NCBI GenBank assembly: GCA_947169245.1
Contig: CAMVPA010000030.1
Span: 1-42,822 of the forward strand
Origin: an uncultured Prevotellaceae bacterium
GTDB taxonomy: Bacteria; Bacteroidota; Bacteroidia; Bacteroidales; Bacteroidaceae
Direction of reading: 5' to 3'
Length of the DNA stretch: 42,822 nt
Position numbers and translations under genes: made by a program. The notes under the pieces are model-generated. The model made no database searches. It had not been told where the DNA came from and saw only the letters and a list, made by a program, of their open reading frames with translations. Every line of letters begins with the position of its first letter. The stretch's first letter is position 1. Below are positions 33,164-40,498 of this stretch, in pieces.

Positions 33164-33941
33164 GTCACGCGACGCCGTCCGCTGGTACGACCGCCTCTGG
33201 GCCGCTTTCATCTACTTCACGCGGCTGCCGTTCTGGCGACTCTACCAGCCGCCACGCGAAAGCTACACGACAGTTGTCGAACACTGGCCGCTCACTGGAT
33301 GGCTCACTGCTGCCGCCATGGCAGGAACCCTCTATGGCTGCTCCCTCGTAGCCCCCTACCCCGTGGCAGTGCTGCTGGCCATCACCGTCCGCCTGCTCGT
33401 CACTGGAGCCATGCACGAAGACGGCCTGGCCGACTTTCTCGACGGCTTCGGTGGGGGGGGTACTGACCGCCAGCGCATACTCGACATCATGAAGGACTCA
33501 CGCATAGGCACCTACGGTGTCATCGGGCTGGTGCTCTACTTTGGCCTGTTGTTCTGCTCACTGCTGTCGCTGTCACCCAAGGTAGCCGCCATGGCCATTG
33601 TTGCCGCCGATCCCTTTGCACGGATGGTGACATCAGAGCTTATCATCATGATGCCCTATGCTCGTACGGAGGCTACGGCCAAGTCGCGCACCGTCTACCG
33701 CAAGCCCAGCGTCAAAGCAGGCATCAGCTTAGCCGTCCAGGGACTACTGCCACTGGCTGTCTTTGCTTGGATCATGCGTCAGGAGGTCGACTGGTCACTG
33801 CTCATTTTTCCGCCGTGCCTGGTCATGTACTTTCTCTACCTGCTCATCTGGCGCCGACTGCGCGGCTACACAGGCGACTGCTGCGGTGCCGTCTGCCTGC
33901 TCGTAGAACTGTCGTTCTACCTCACCCTCTTATTTCTCTGA
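33138..33941 (+). CDS. cobS: Adenosylcobinamide-GDP ribazoletransferase CobS
   Basis: CobS is the polytopic membrane enzyme that joins adenosylcobinamide-GDP to alpha-ribazole phosphate. The 267-residue protein has about six membrane segments, the FIYFTRLPFW start, and the acidic motif MHEDGLADFLDGFGGG followed by MKDSRIGTYGV. A run of eight G residues (33453-33460) falls inside the conserved GFGGGG segment. The gene overlaps cobT by 26 nt and its end overlaps the convergent rluA-like gene by 12 nt. No early corrin genes are present, so only lower-ligand assembly is encoded here. Confidence 0.95.
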   Translation: MRISLNTSESRDAVRWYDRLWAAFIYFTRLPFWRLYQPPRESYTTVVEHWPLTGWLTAAAMAGTLYGCSLVAPYPVAVLLAITVRLLVTGAMHEDGLADFLDGFGGGGTDRQRILDIMKDSRIGTYGVIGLVLYFGLLFCSLLSLSPKVAAMAIVAADPFARMVTSELIIMMPYARTEATAKSRTVYRKPSVKAGISLAVQGLLPLAVFAWIMRQEVDWSLLIFPPCLVMYFLYLLIWRRLRGYTGDCCGAVCLLVELSFYLTLLFL

Positions 33942-34664
33942 AAGGTCTGACGTCAGTGCCTGCCACAGATTGTCGGCGGGCACTGGTGCTTCTACAACAA
34001 TTGTTTCTTTTGAGACGGGATGGACGAACTCCACACGGCGTGAGAGCAGCGAGATGCTGCCGTCGGGGTTAGAGCGGTGGGCACCATACTTCAGGTCGCC
34101 CTTGATAGGCATGCCCATCTTGGAGAGCTGACAGCGTATCTGGTGATGACGGCCCGTGAGGAGCTGCACCTCCAGGAGCGAGTAGTGGTCGCCTCGACTC
34201 AGCACGCGATAGCGCAGCTGTGCCTTCTTGGAGTGAGGCACCTCGCGGTCGTAGGCATACGACTTGTTCTGCTTCTCGTTGCGCACCAACCAGTGGGTAG
34301 CCTCCTCCCAGCCTCCCCCAATTGGGGGATGAGTTGCCGAACACCCGGACTTCCCCCCAGTTGGGGGGATGAGAGGGGGGCTTACAATGGCCCAATAGGT
34401 TTTGTGTACCTCGCCCTCGGCAAACATCTTGTTCAGGCGGCTGAGGGCTTTCGAGGTACGGGCAAAGACAACCAATCCGGAGACAGGACGGTCGAGACGA
34501 TGGACGACACCCAGGAAGACGGCGCCAGGCTTCTGGTACTTCTCCTTGATGTACTGCTTGACGGTCTCTGACAACGGCTCGTCGCCCGTCTTGTCACCCT
34601 GCACAATCTCGCCGCTCTGCTTCGAGACGATGATGATGTGGTTGTCCTCGTAGACTACTTGCAT
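33930..34664 (-). CDS. RluA-family 23S rRNA/tRNA pseudouridine synthase
   Basis: This 244-residue synthase isomerises uridine in RNA. Catalytic Asp58 lies in VVHRLDRPVSGLVVFA. TGRHHQIRCQLSKMGMPIKGD is the family's RNA-binding/active-site segment. The layout matches single-domain RluA/RluC members without an S4 domain. Residues about 95-121 (PPLIPPTGGKSG...PPIGGGWEE) come from a C/G-rich palindromic element sitting between KTYWAIV and ATHWLVRN. The start overlaps the end of sulP by 10 nt. The rRNA or tRNA target cannot be read from sequence. Confidence 0.92.
   Translation of the reverse strand: MQVVYEDNHIIIVSKQSGEIVQGDKTGDEPLSETVKQYIKEKYQKPGAVFLGVVHRLDRPVSGLVVFARTSKALSRLNKMFAEGEVHKTYWAIVSPPLIPPTGGKSGCSATHPPIGGGWEEATHWLVRNEKQNKSYAYDREVPHSKKAQLRYRVLSRGDHYSLLEVQLLTGRHHQIRCQLSKMGMPIKGDLKYGAHRSNPDGSISLLSRRVEFVHPVSKETIVVEAPVPADNLWQALTSDLSEK
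34300..34384. repeat. C/G-rich palindromic element inside the pseudouridine synthase gene
   Basis: Two perfect or near-perfect short palindromes, TCCCCCAATTGGGGGA (34314-34329) and a CCCCCCAGTTGGGGGG copy (34352-34367), are enclosed by CCTCCCAGCCTCC-type and GAGGGGGGCTT-type arms. The coding strand stays open. Confidence 0.8.
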
Positions 34665-36376
34665 AGCAATTGATTGGCACGTTCGAGCGCCAGATTGATG
34701 TGACTACAGATGTTATCCTTGCCCACAAGGTCGTCGAAGCTGGCCTTGTGGAGCACGGCCTGCACACGCTCGTTGACGCCTGAGAGCACTACCTGGATGC
34801 CCTCCTGCTTTGACATCAGACAGAGGTTCGTCAGGTTGTGGATGCCAGTGGAGTCGACGAAGGGAACCTTACGCATACGGATGATGCGCACCTTCGGACG
34901 ACCGTGACCCATGGCTCCCATGATTTCCTCGAATTTGTTGCCGGCACCAAAGAAGTAGGGACCGTTGATCTCGTAGACCTCGACACCCTCAGGGATGGTC
35001 AGGTGCTCCAGATTCCCCATCTGGAAGTCGCTGTCCTCCTCGTTGGGGTCAATCTCGTCGCTGATAACCTTGACATCGGTGGTCTCGGCCATGCGGCGCA
35101 TGAAGAGCAGACAGGCGCAGATGAGACCAACCTCGATAGCAATGGTGAGGTCGAAGATGACGGTCAGCAGGAAGGTCACCCAGAGCACGATGACGTCACT
35201 CTTGGGGTTCTTCATGATGGAGATGAAGGAGCGCCAGCCGCTCATGCCATAGCTGACAATGACGAGCACACCAGCCAGACAGGCCATGGGAATGTACTGT
35301 GCCAAGGGCATGAGGAAGAGGAAGATGAGCAGCAGCACCACTGCGTGGACGATGCCGGCCACAGGCGTACGGCCACCGTTGTTGATGTTGGTCATGGTGC
35401 GGGCTATGGCGCCAGTGGCGGGGATGCCGCCAAAGAGGGGCGACGCCAGGTTAGCCACACCCTGGGCAATGAGCTCCGTATTACTGGAGTGGCGGGCACC
35501 GATGACACCGTCGGCAACCGTGGCCGACAGCAGCGACTCGATGGCGCCAAGAATGGCAATGGTGATGGCGGGCGACACCAGACCCTTGATGGTCTCCCAC
35601 GACAGGGCAGGCACCGTGGCGCCGGGCAGCTCGTTGGAGATGCTGAAGCGGTCGCCGATGGTCTCGATGGTGGTGACGCCGGCATACTGCTTGAGCAGCA
35701 GGGCGGCAATGGTCATCACGATAATGGCAATCAGACTGCCGGGAAGCTTTCTGAGAAATGAGAAATGAGAAGTGATAAATGAGGAATTCGTCAGGCGTGG
35801 CCACACGGCAATGAGGGCCACGGAGCCTATGCCGACGCCGGCGCTCCACCAGTCGATGGTGGGGAACGAGCCGAAGTAGGCTATCCACTTCTCAATGAAG
35901 TCGGAGGGCACGCTCTCCATGGTCAGTCCCATGAGATCCTTGATCTGCGTGGTGAAGATGGTGAGGGCAATACCCGAGGTAAAGCCCACGATGATGGGGT
36001 ACGGAATGTACTTGATGATGGTGCCCAGATGGAGCACACCGAACATGATGAGGAAGACACCGGCCATGAGCGTGGCGATGGTCAGTCCCTCGAAGCCATA
36101 CTGCTGGATGATGCCATAGATGATGATGATGAACGCACCTGTGGGGCCTCCAATCTGCACCTTCGAACCGCCGAGGACGGAGATGATGAGACCGGCCACG
36201 ATGGCGGTGATGATGCCCTTCTCGGGTGTCACACCCGAGGCGATGCCAAAGGCAATGGCCAGCGGCAGGGCCACGATACCAACGATGATACCGGCCATGA
36301 GGTCGGTGGTAAACTGCTTGCGCGAGTAGTTCTTGAGCGTCGCAAAGAGTTGCGGCTTAAACTCCAATGTCGTCAT
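34655..36376 (-). CDS. SulP-family anion permease with STAS domain
   Basis: The 573-residue transporter has about 10-14 membrane segments, the SulP signature region PLAIAFGIASGVTPEKGI, GPTGAFIIIIYG and PATGAIARTMTNINNGGRTP. A C-terminal cytoplasmic STAS domain runs from about residue 450 (IPEGVEVYEINGPYFFGAGN, VPFVDSTGIHNL). Substrates in the family include sulfate, bicarbonate and dicarboxylates; nothing here decides. Residues about 197-208 (SFITSHFSFLRK) are encoded by a heptanucleotide repeat in a loop between membrane segments. It is cotranscribed with the pseudouridine synthase. Confidence 0.93.
   Translation of the reverse strand: MTTLEFKPQLFATLKNYSRKQFTTDLMAGIIVGIVALPLAIAFGIASGVTPEKGIITAIVAGLIISVLGGSKVQIGGPTGAFIIIIYGIIQQYGFEGLTIATLMAGVFLIMFGVLHLGTIIKYIPYPIIVGFTSGIALTIFTTQIKDLMGLTMESVPSDFIEKWIAYFGSFPTIDWWSAGVGIGSVALIAVWPRLTNSSFITSHFSFLRKLPGSLIAIIVMTIAALLLKQYAGVTTIETIGDRFSISNELPGATVPALSWETIKGLVSPAITIAILGAIESLLSATVADGVIGARHSSNTELIAQGVANLASPLFGGIPATGAIARTMTNINNGGRTPVAGIVHAVVLLLIFLFLMPLAQYIPMACLAGVLVIVSYGMSGWRSFISIMKNPKSDVIVLWVTFLLTVIFDLTIAIEVGLICACLLFMRRMAETTDVKVISDEIDPNEEDSDFQMGNLEHLTIPEGVEVYEINGPYFFGAGNKFEEIMGAMGHGRPKVRIIRMRKVPFVDSTGIHNLTNLCLMSKQEGIQVVLSGVNERVQAVLHKASFDDLVGKDNICSHINLALERANQLLCK
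35752..35788 (-). repeat. Heptanucleotide repeat inside sulP
   Basis: Five units on the plus strand (GAGAAAT, GAGAAAT, GAGAAGT, GATAAAT, GAGGAAT). The plus orientation contains TGA; the coding strand reads the stop-free complement (ISHFSFL-type). Confidence 0.8.
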
Positions 36377-36439
36377 GGGATTTTACGATTTTACTGATTT
36401 TCGATTCACACTCCTTTTGCTTATTCCTGAAAACGGGTG

Positions 36440-36447
36440 CAAAGTTA
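36440..36447 (-). promoter_or_regulatory. -7 box for sulP
   Basis: TAACTTTG on the minus strand, 64 nt upstream of the sulP ATG. The -33 region is weak. Confidence 0.45.
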
Positions 36448-36507
36448 CAACATTTTTTCCGTTTACAGAACGATTCGCTGAAAAAAAACGCCTTTTCGCT
36501 GAACCGA

Positions 36508-36539
36508 TTTGGTTAATACGCAGGAAATGACTACCTTTG
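36508..36539 (+). promoter_or_regulatory. Promoter for the sorting-tail protein operon
   Basis: TTTG (36508-36511), a 20-nt spacer, then TACCTTTG (36532-36539). It lies 33 nt before the ATG at 36573, which rules out the earlier in-frame ATG at 36537. Confidence 0.65.
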
Positions 36540-36572
36540 CGGCAGAAAAAGGACTTAAAACAACGGAAAAAG

Positions 36573-36989
36573 ATGAAACACTACTTACTGGCTACACTAC
36601 TTCTGGCCGCCACGCTGACCACCGGCGCCGCCACCTACGACTATCTGGTCTTCGAAACCAGCGACGGCACACAGCTGTCGATGACAGCCGACGGCTTAAA
36701 GATGGTTTACAACGACGGCATGCTGACGGTCACCAACGGCAGCGTCACGCAGACGTTCCCCACCAGCGCGCTCAGCCGCATGTTCTTCTCAAACACCAAG
36801 CAGGGCGACGATGCCACAGCCATCAGCATGGCTACTGCCGACGACCTCAATGACAGCGAGGTCCAGGTCTACGACCTCAGCGGACGGCTGATTACACCTC
36901 GAACCTCGAACCTCGAACCCTCGAACCTGAGACCGGGACTCTATATCTTCAAGAAAGGAAACACCACAACCAAGAAATTAGTCAAATGA
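36573..36989 (+). CDS. Small exported protein with C-terminal sorting-type domain
   Basis: From the ATG at 36573 this is a 138-residue protein: signal peptide MKHYLLATLLLAATLTTGAA, a short beta-rich domain (VFETSDGTQLSMTADGLKMV...PTSALSRMFF), and a tail VQVYDLSGRLI...LRPGLYIFKKGNTTTKKLV. The tail has the VYDLSGRxV and GxYIxK..KLVK pattern of type IX secretion C-terminal domains. Residues PRTSNLEPSNL inside the tail come from heptanucleotide repeats. The body resembles the N-terminal part of the next protein, whose start overlaps this stop by 4 nt. Function unknown; it could be a surface-exported partner of the beta-helix protein. Confidence 0.75.
   Translation: MKHYLLATLLLAATLTTGAATYDYLVFETSDGTQLSMTADGLKMVYNDGMLTVTNGSVTQTFPTSALSRMFFSNTKQGDDATAISMATADDLNDSEVQVYDLSGRLITPRTSNLEPSNLRPGLYIFKKGNTTTKKLVK
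36896..36930 (+). repeat. Heptanucleotide repeat inside the sorting-tail domain
   Basis: Units AACCTCG, AACCTCG, AACCCTCG, AACCTGA lie in frame between the two conserved strands of the C-terminal domain. The unit is the same as in the right arm of the element at 40945-41003. Confidence 0.75.
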
Positions 36990-39157
36990 ACCGACTGCTC
37001 ACCACTCTTCTGCTGGCCATGACCATGGTCGGCAGCATAGCTCAGACCCTTAACGTACAGCAGGGCAACGTCACCTACGCCTTCACGGCCAGCGGCGACG
37101 ACATGACCTTCAGTGACAATGGTCAGACGCTGACCGTCGGTCAGAAAGCCTTCACACTCAGCGACATCACCCAGATGACCGTCGACGAGACGACGGTCGA
37201 GCCCAATCTTGTGAACATCGTCTATGACGGCAGCACAGCCACGGTCGTCATTGCCGGCAACGTGGCTCCCTACGTCACGGCCACCGTCAGCGGCGCACAT
37301 GTCAGCATCACGCAGACCAACACTGCCGCCGTCGACGGCGAGGAGATAGCCTACCAGCTCAGCGGCAGCTCGACCGACGGCTCGCTGACCCTCGACGGCA
37401 CATACAAGTGCACCATACAGTTGGCAGGTCTCACACTGACCAATCCCAACGGAGCCGCCATCGACATCGGCAACAAGAAGCGCATACAACTCAGTGTCAA
37501 GAACGGCACACAAAATACCCTCAACGACGGCAACGCGGGCTCACAGAAGGCCTGCCTATACAGCAAGGGCCAACTGCAACTCCAAGGTAAGGGCACACTG
37601 ACCGTCAACGGCAACACCGCCCACGCCATCAAGAGCGGCGACTACATAGCCATGAAGAACCTGACCCTGAACATTGCCTCGGCCATCAAAGATGGCATCT
37701 CGTGCAACAAGTACTTCCTCATGGAGAGCGGCAACGTCACCATCAGCGGCGTAGGCGACGACGGCATACAGACCGACTTCGAGGAGGACAACGACGTCAC
37801 TGGCGTCACCAGCAATCATGAAGACGAGAACTCCGGCAACGTCTACATCGAGGGGGGCACGCTGACCATCACCACGACAGCCAATGGCGCCAAGTGTGTC
37901 AAGGCCGACAGCACCGTCTACGTCAACGGCGGCACCATCACGATGAATGTCAGTGGCGGCGTCGACACCAGCGACAGCAGCGATCCGTCCTATGCGGCGG
38001 CCTTCGGTTGCGGCAAGTTCGTGCAGAACGGCGGCAACGTCACCATCACCGTCAAAGGCACCGCCGGACGCGGTGTCAAAGCTTACGACATCGAGACCAA
38101 CGGCGGCGAGCTCAGCATCACCAACAGCGCTGCGCCCACCACCATCTCGAGCGACGTGAAGGGAGCCAAGGGACTCAAAGCCCTCAACATAGCCCTCAAC
38201 GGCGGCACCATCAACATCAGCATGAGCGGCAACGCCTCAAAGGCCATACGCTGTGGCGACGGCACACAGTCGACCAGCGGCGGTGGAATGCGCGCTCCCG
38301 GCGGCGGATGGCCCGGCGGAGGAGGCGGCGGTGGCGGCATGGGTGGACGCACCACGTGGACGAACGTCACCGGCAGCTACACCCAGGGACTCAGCGATGG
38401 CACTGGTCCCACGCTTACCATCACGCAGACAGGCTCCCAGTACAATTCCTCGTCGGCCAAGGCCATCAAGGCCATCTGCGCCGTCACCATCTATGGCGGA
38501 CAGACCGAGGTCACCACCAAGACAAGCGGTGGCGAGGGTCTGGAGTCGAAGACCAGCATCAGCATCGAGGGCGGCAACCACTACTTCTTCTGCTACGACG
38601 ACTGTCTCAACTCGGCCGGCAAGATCTTCTTCAACGGCGGTGCCACCGTCTGCTACTCCAACGGCAACGATGCCGTCGACTCGAACGCAGGCACCACGGG
38701 TGCCATCACCATCGGCAATGGAGCTGTCTTAGCCTACACCTCGAAGGGAGCGCCCGAAGAAGGACTCGACTGCGACAACAACTCCTACATCCAGATCACT
38801 GGCAACGGCTATGCCATCAGCGCCGGCGGCTCGCAGGGGGGCGGCTCGTCAAGCAACACCATCTCAGGTGCCAAGCAGGGCTACACCTTCCTCACCAGCA
38901 CGGTCAGCTACAAGGCCAAAGTCTACAACACCTTGGCCGATGCATCGGGCAACAACCTCATGACCTTCCAGCTGCCCGTTGCCATCAGCAGCACCCTGTC
39001 GTTCATCACCGCCAAGGGCATGACGTCAGGCTCGAAGTACACCATCAAGTCGTCGACCACAGAGCCCAGCGACGCCACCACCTCGTGGCACGGCCTCTAC
39101 CTCGGCTCGTCGGCCACCGGCACCACCAACGTTGTATCCTCGTTCACCGCTAAATAA
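36986..39157 (+). CDS. Exported beta-helix protein of the Cthe_2159 (DUF4353) type
   Basis: The 723-residue protein has a signal peptide (MNRLLTTLLLAMTMVGSIAQ), an N-terminal beta domain like that of the preceding protein (YAFTASGDDMTFSDNGQTLT), then a long right-handed beta-helix with recurring GNVTISGVGDDGIQTD and NGGTINISMSG rungs. This is the pattern of the Cthe_2159 carbohydrate-binding family, in which one clostridial member binds cellulose and pectic acid. A Gly-rich loop (APGGGWPGGGGGGGGMGG, about residues 435-455) interrupts the helix. No sorting tail is seen at its C-terminus. Carbohydrate binding is by family, not shown here. Confidence 0.82.
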   Translation: MNRLLTTLLLAMTMVGSIAQTLNVQQGNVTYAFTASGDDMTFSDNGQTLTVGQKAFTLSDITQMTVDETTVEPNLVNIVYDGSTATVVIAGNVAPYVTATVSGAHVSITQTNTAAVDGEEIAYQLSGSSTDGSLTLDGTYKCTIQLAGLTLTNPNGAAIDIGNKKRIQLSVKNGTQNTLNDGNAGSQKACLYSKGQLQLQGKGTLTVNGNTAHAIKSGDYIAMKNLTLNIASAIKDGISCNKYFLMESGNVTISGVGDDGIQTDFEEDNDVTGVTSNHEDENSGNVYIEGGTLTITTTANGAKCVKADSTVYVNGGTITMNVSGGVDTSDSSDPSYAAAFGCGKFVQNGGNVTITVKGTAGRGVKAYDIETNGGELSITNSAAPTTISSDVKGAKGLKALNIALNGGTINISMSGNASKAIRCGDGTQSTSGGGMRAPGGGWPGGGGGGGGMGGRTTWTNVTGSYTQGLSDGTGPTLTITQTGSQYNSSSAKAIKAICAVTIYGGQTEVTTKTSGGEGLESKTSISIEGGNHYFFCYDDCLNSAGKIFFNGGATVCYSNGNDAVDSNAGTTGAITIGNGAVLAYTSKGAPEEGLDCDNNSYIQITGNGYAISAGGSQGGGSSSNTISGAKQGYTFLTSTVSYKAKVYNTLADASGNNLMTFQLPVAISSTLSFITAKGMTSGSKYTIKSSTTEPSDATTSWHGLYLGSSATGTTNVVSSFTAK

Positions 39158-39177
39158 CAGCATCGTTCAGTAATCCA

Positions 39178-39208
39178 TAGAGGGAACACACCGTATTCCC
39201 TCTTTTTC
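39178..39208 (+). terminator. Rho-independent terminator after the beta-helix gene
   Basis: AGAGGGAA (39179-39186) pairs with TTCCCTCT (39196-39203), 9-nt loop, followed by TTT. It separates the surface-protein genes from the two-component genes. Confidence 0.8.
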
Positions 39209-39256
39209 AACGACCATCGTCGAGACAATAAATCCCGGCCTACAGCGTTATTGTAT

Positions 39257-40498
39257 ATGAATAAAGGTATTTGGATGAAACAGTCGCGTCAGGAGAACCT
39301 GATTTACGTAGTGGTTTGGGGCCTGCTCTTTGCGGCTCCAGTGCTGAGCCTGTACGTACGCGCGGTCAGCAACGACAGCGTCGTGTTCGACTGGACGGAG
39401 ATATTCGTCGTCTGGCGTAAGTTTGCCGTCTACCTGCTGCTGTTCCTCGTCCACAACTTCCTGCTGGCGCCGCTGCTGGTCCACGGCCGACGGCGCGTGG
39501 CCTACGTCGCAGCGATGGTCTTGTTGCTGGCGGCATTTACCGTCTACCAGTACAACAGCAAGCCTGCCGGCTGGGACGACCGTCAACATAAGCCGTCTGT
39601 GGAGCAGCTTGGCCGTCGCCACGAACCGCCCATGGGGCAACGCGGGCAACACGAGCGGCCTGACGATATGCGTCCGATGGAGCTCGATGGTAAGCGTCCG
39701 CCAGAGTTCGATGGCAAACGTCCGCCTGAGCTCGACGGCAAGCGTCCGATGGAGCTCAGAGAGCGTCCCCATGGCGACCGTCGTCGTGTAGGCCCGCCCC
39801 TCATCGTCGGCGAGCACGACATTCTGGCCGTGGTGGTGGTGCTGCTCATGTTTGGCGCCAACCTCGGCATCAAGGCCATCTTCCGCAGCCGCGACGACCG
39901 CCGGCGGCTGGCCGAGCTCGAACGGCAGAACCTGGAGCAGCAGCTCGAGTACCTGCGCTACCAAATCAACCCCCACTTCTTCATGAACACCCTGAACAAC
40001 ATCCACGCCCTGGTCGACATCGACCCCGCCAAGGCGCAGGAGACCATACGCGAACTGTCGAAGATGATGCGCTTCGTGCTCTACGAGGGCAACAAGCAGA
40101 GCGTGCCGCTCGCCAAGGAGATGGAGTTCATACGCACCTACGTCAAGCTCATGCAGCTGCGCTATACCGACAAGGTGCGCATCGCGCTCGACCTGCCCGC
40201 CACGACGCCCGACCTCACCATTCCACCACTGCTGCTCATCACCTTCATCGAGAACGCCTTCAAGCATGGCGTCAGCTACCAGCACGACTCGTTCATCGAG
40301 GCCAAGGTCGAGGTGAACGACGGCAAGCTCCACTTCACCTGCGTCAACTCGAAAGCCGCGAAACCCAATGAGGAGAAAGGCGGCGTGGGGCTCGACAACG
40401 TCCGCAAGCGCCTCGACCTGCTCTACGGCAGCAACTACACGCTACGCATGCTTGACCATCCAGACACCTATCACGTCAATCTTGAAATACCACTATGA
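39257..40498 (+). CDS. LytS-type sensor histidine kinase with periplasmic repeat loop
   Basis: From the ATG at 39257 (413 residues; an ATG at 39275 is equally possible) the protein has four membrane segments: IYVVVWGLLFAAPVLSLYV, FAVYLLLFLVHNFLLAPLLV, AYVAAMVLLLAAFTVY and AVVVVLLMFGANLGI. An approximately 75-residue loop between segments 3 and 4, predicted periplasmic, contains four octapeptide units of the RPPELDGK type. The kinase domain is the His_kinase (LytS) type: phosphorylated His in YQINPHFFMNTLNNIHAL, N-box TFIENAFKHGV, G-box GVGLDNVRKRLDLLYG. It overlaps the LytTR gene by 4 nt, so the two proteins form one system. Confidence 0.9.
   Translation: MNKGIWMKQSRQENLIYVVVWGLLFAAPVLSLYVRAVSNDSVVFDWTEIFVVWRKFAVYLLLFLVHNFLLAPLLVHGRRRVAYVAAMVLLLAAFTVYQYNSKPAGWDDRQHKPSVEQLGRRHEPPMGQRGQHERPDDMRPMELDGKRPPEFDGKRPPELDGKRPMELRERPHGDRRRVGPPLIVGEHDILAVVVVLLMFGANLGIKAIFRSRDDRRRLAELERQNLEQQLEYLRYQINPHFFMNTLNNIHALVDIDPAKAQETIRELSKMMRFVLYEGNKQSVPLAKEMEFIRTYVKLMQLRYTDKVRIALDLPATTPDLTIPPLLLITFIENAFKHGVSYQHDSFIEAKVEVNDGKLHFTCVNSKAAKPNEEKGGVGLDNVRKRLDLLYGSNYTLRMLDHPDTYHVNLEIPL
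39671..39770 (+). repeat. 24-nt tandem repeat in the sensor loop
   Basis: Units start at 39671, 39695, 39719 and 39743 (the last shortened to 21 nt), each beginning CGTCCG and encoding RPMELDGK/RPPEFDGK/RPPELDGK/RPMELRE. Confidence 0.85.

Noticed and set aside
37894..39153. 419-codon plus-strand frame inside the beta-helix gene
   Set aside because: Frame-shifted shadow with Arg/His/Gln-rich low-complexity product; the overlapping frame has a signal peptide and family repeats.
39248..40333. 361-codon minus-strand open frame opposite the sensor kinase
   Set aside because: Antisense shadow; the plus strand has full kinase motifs.
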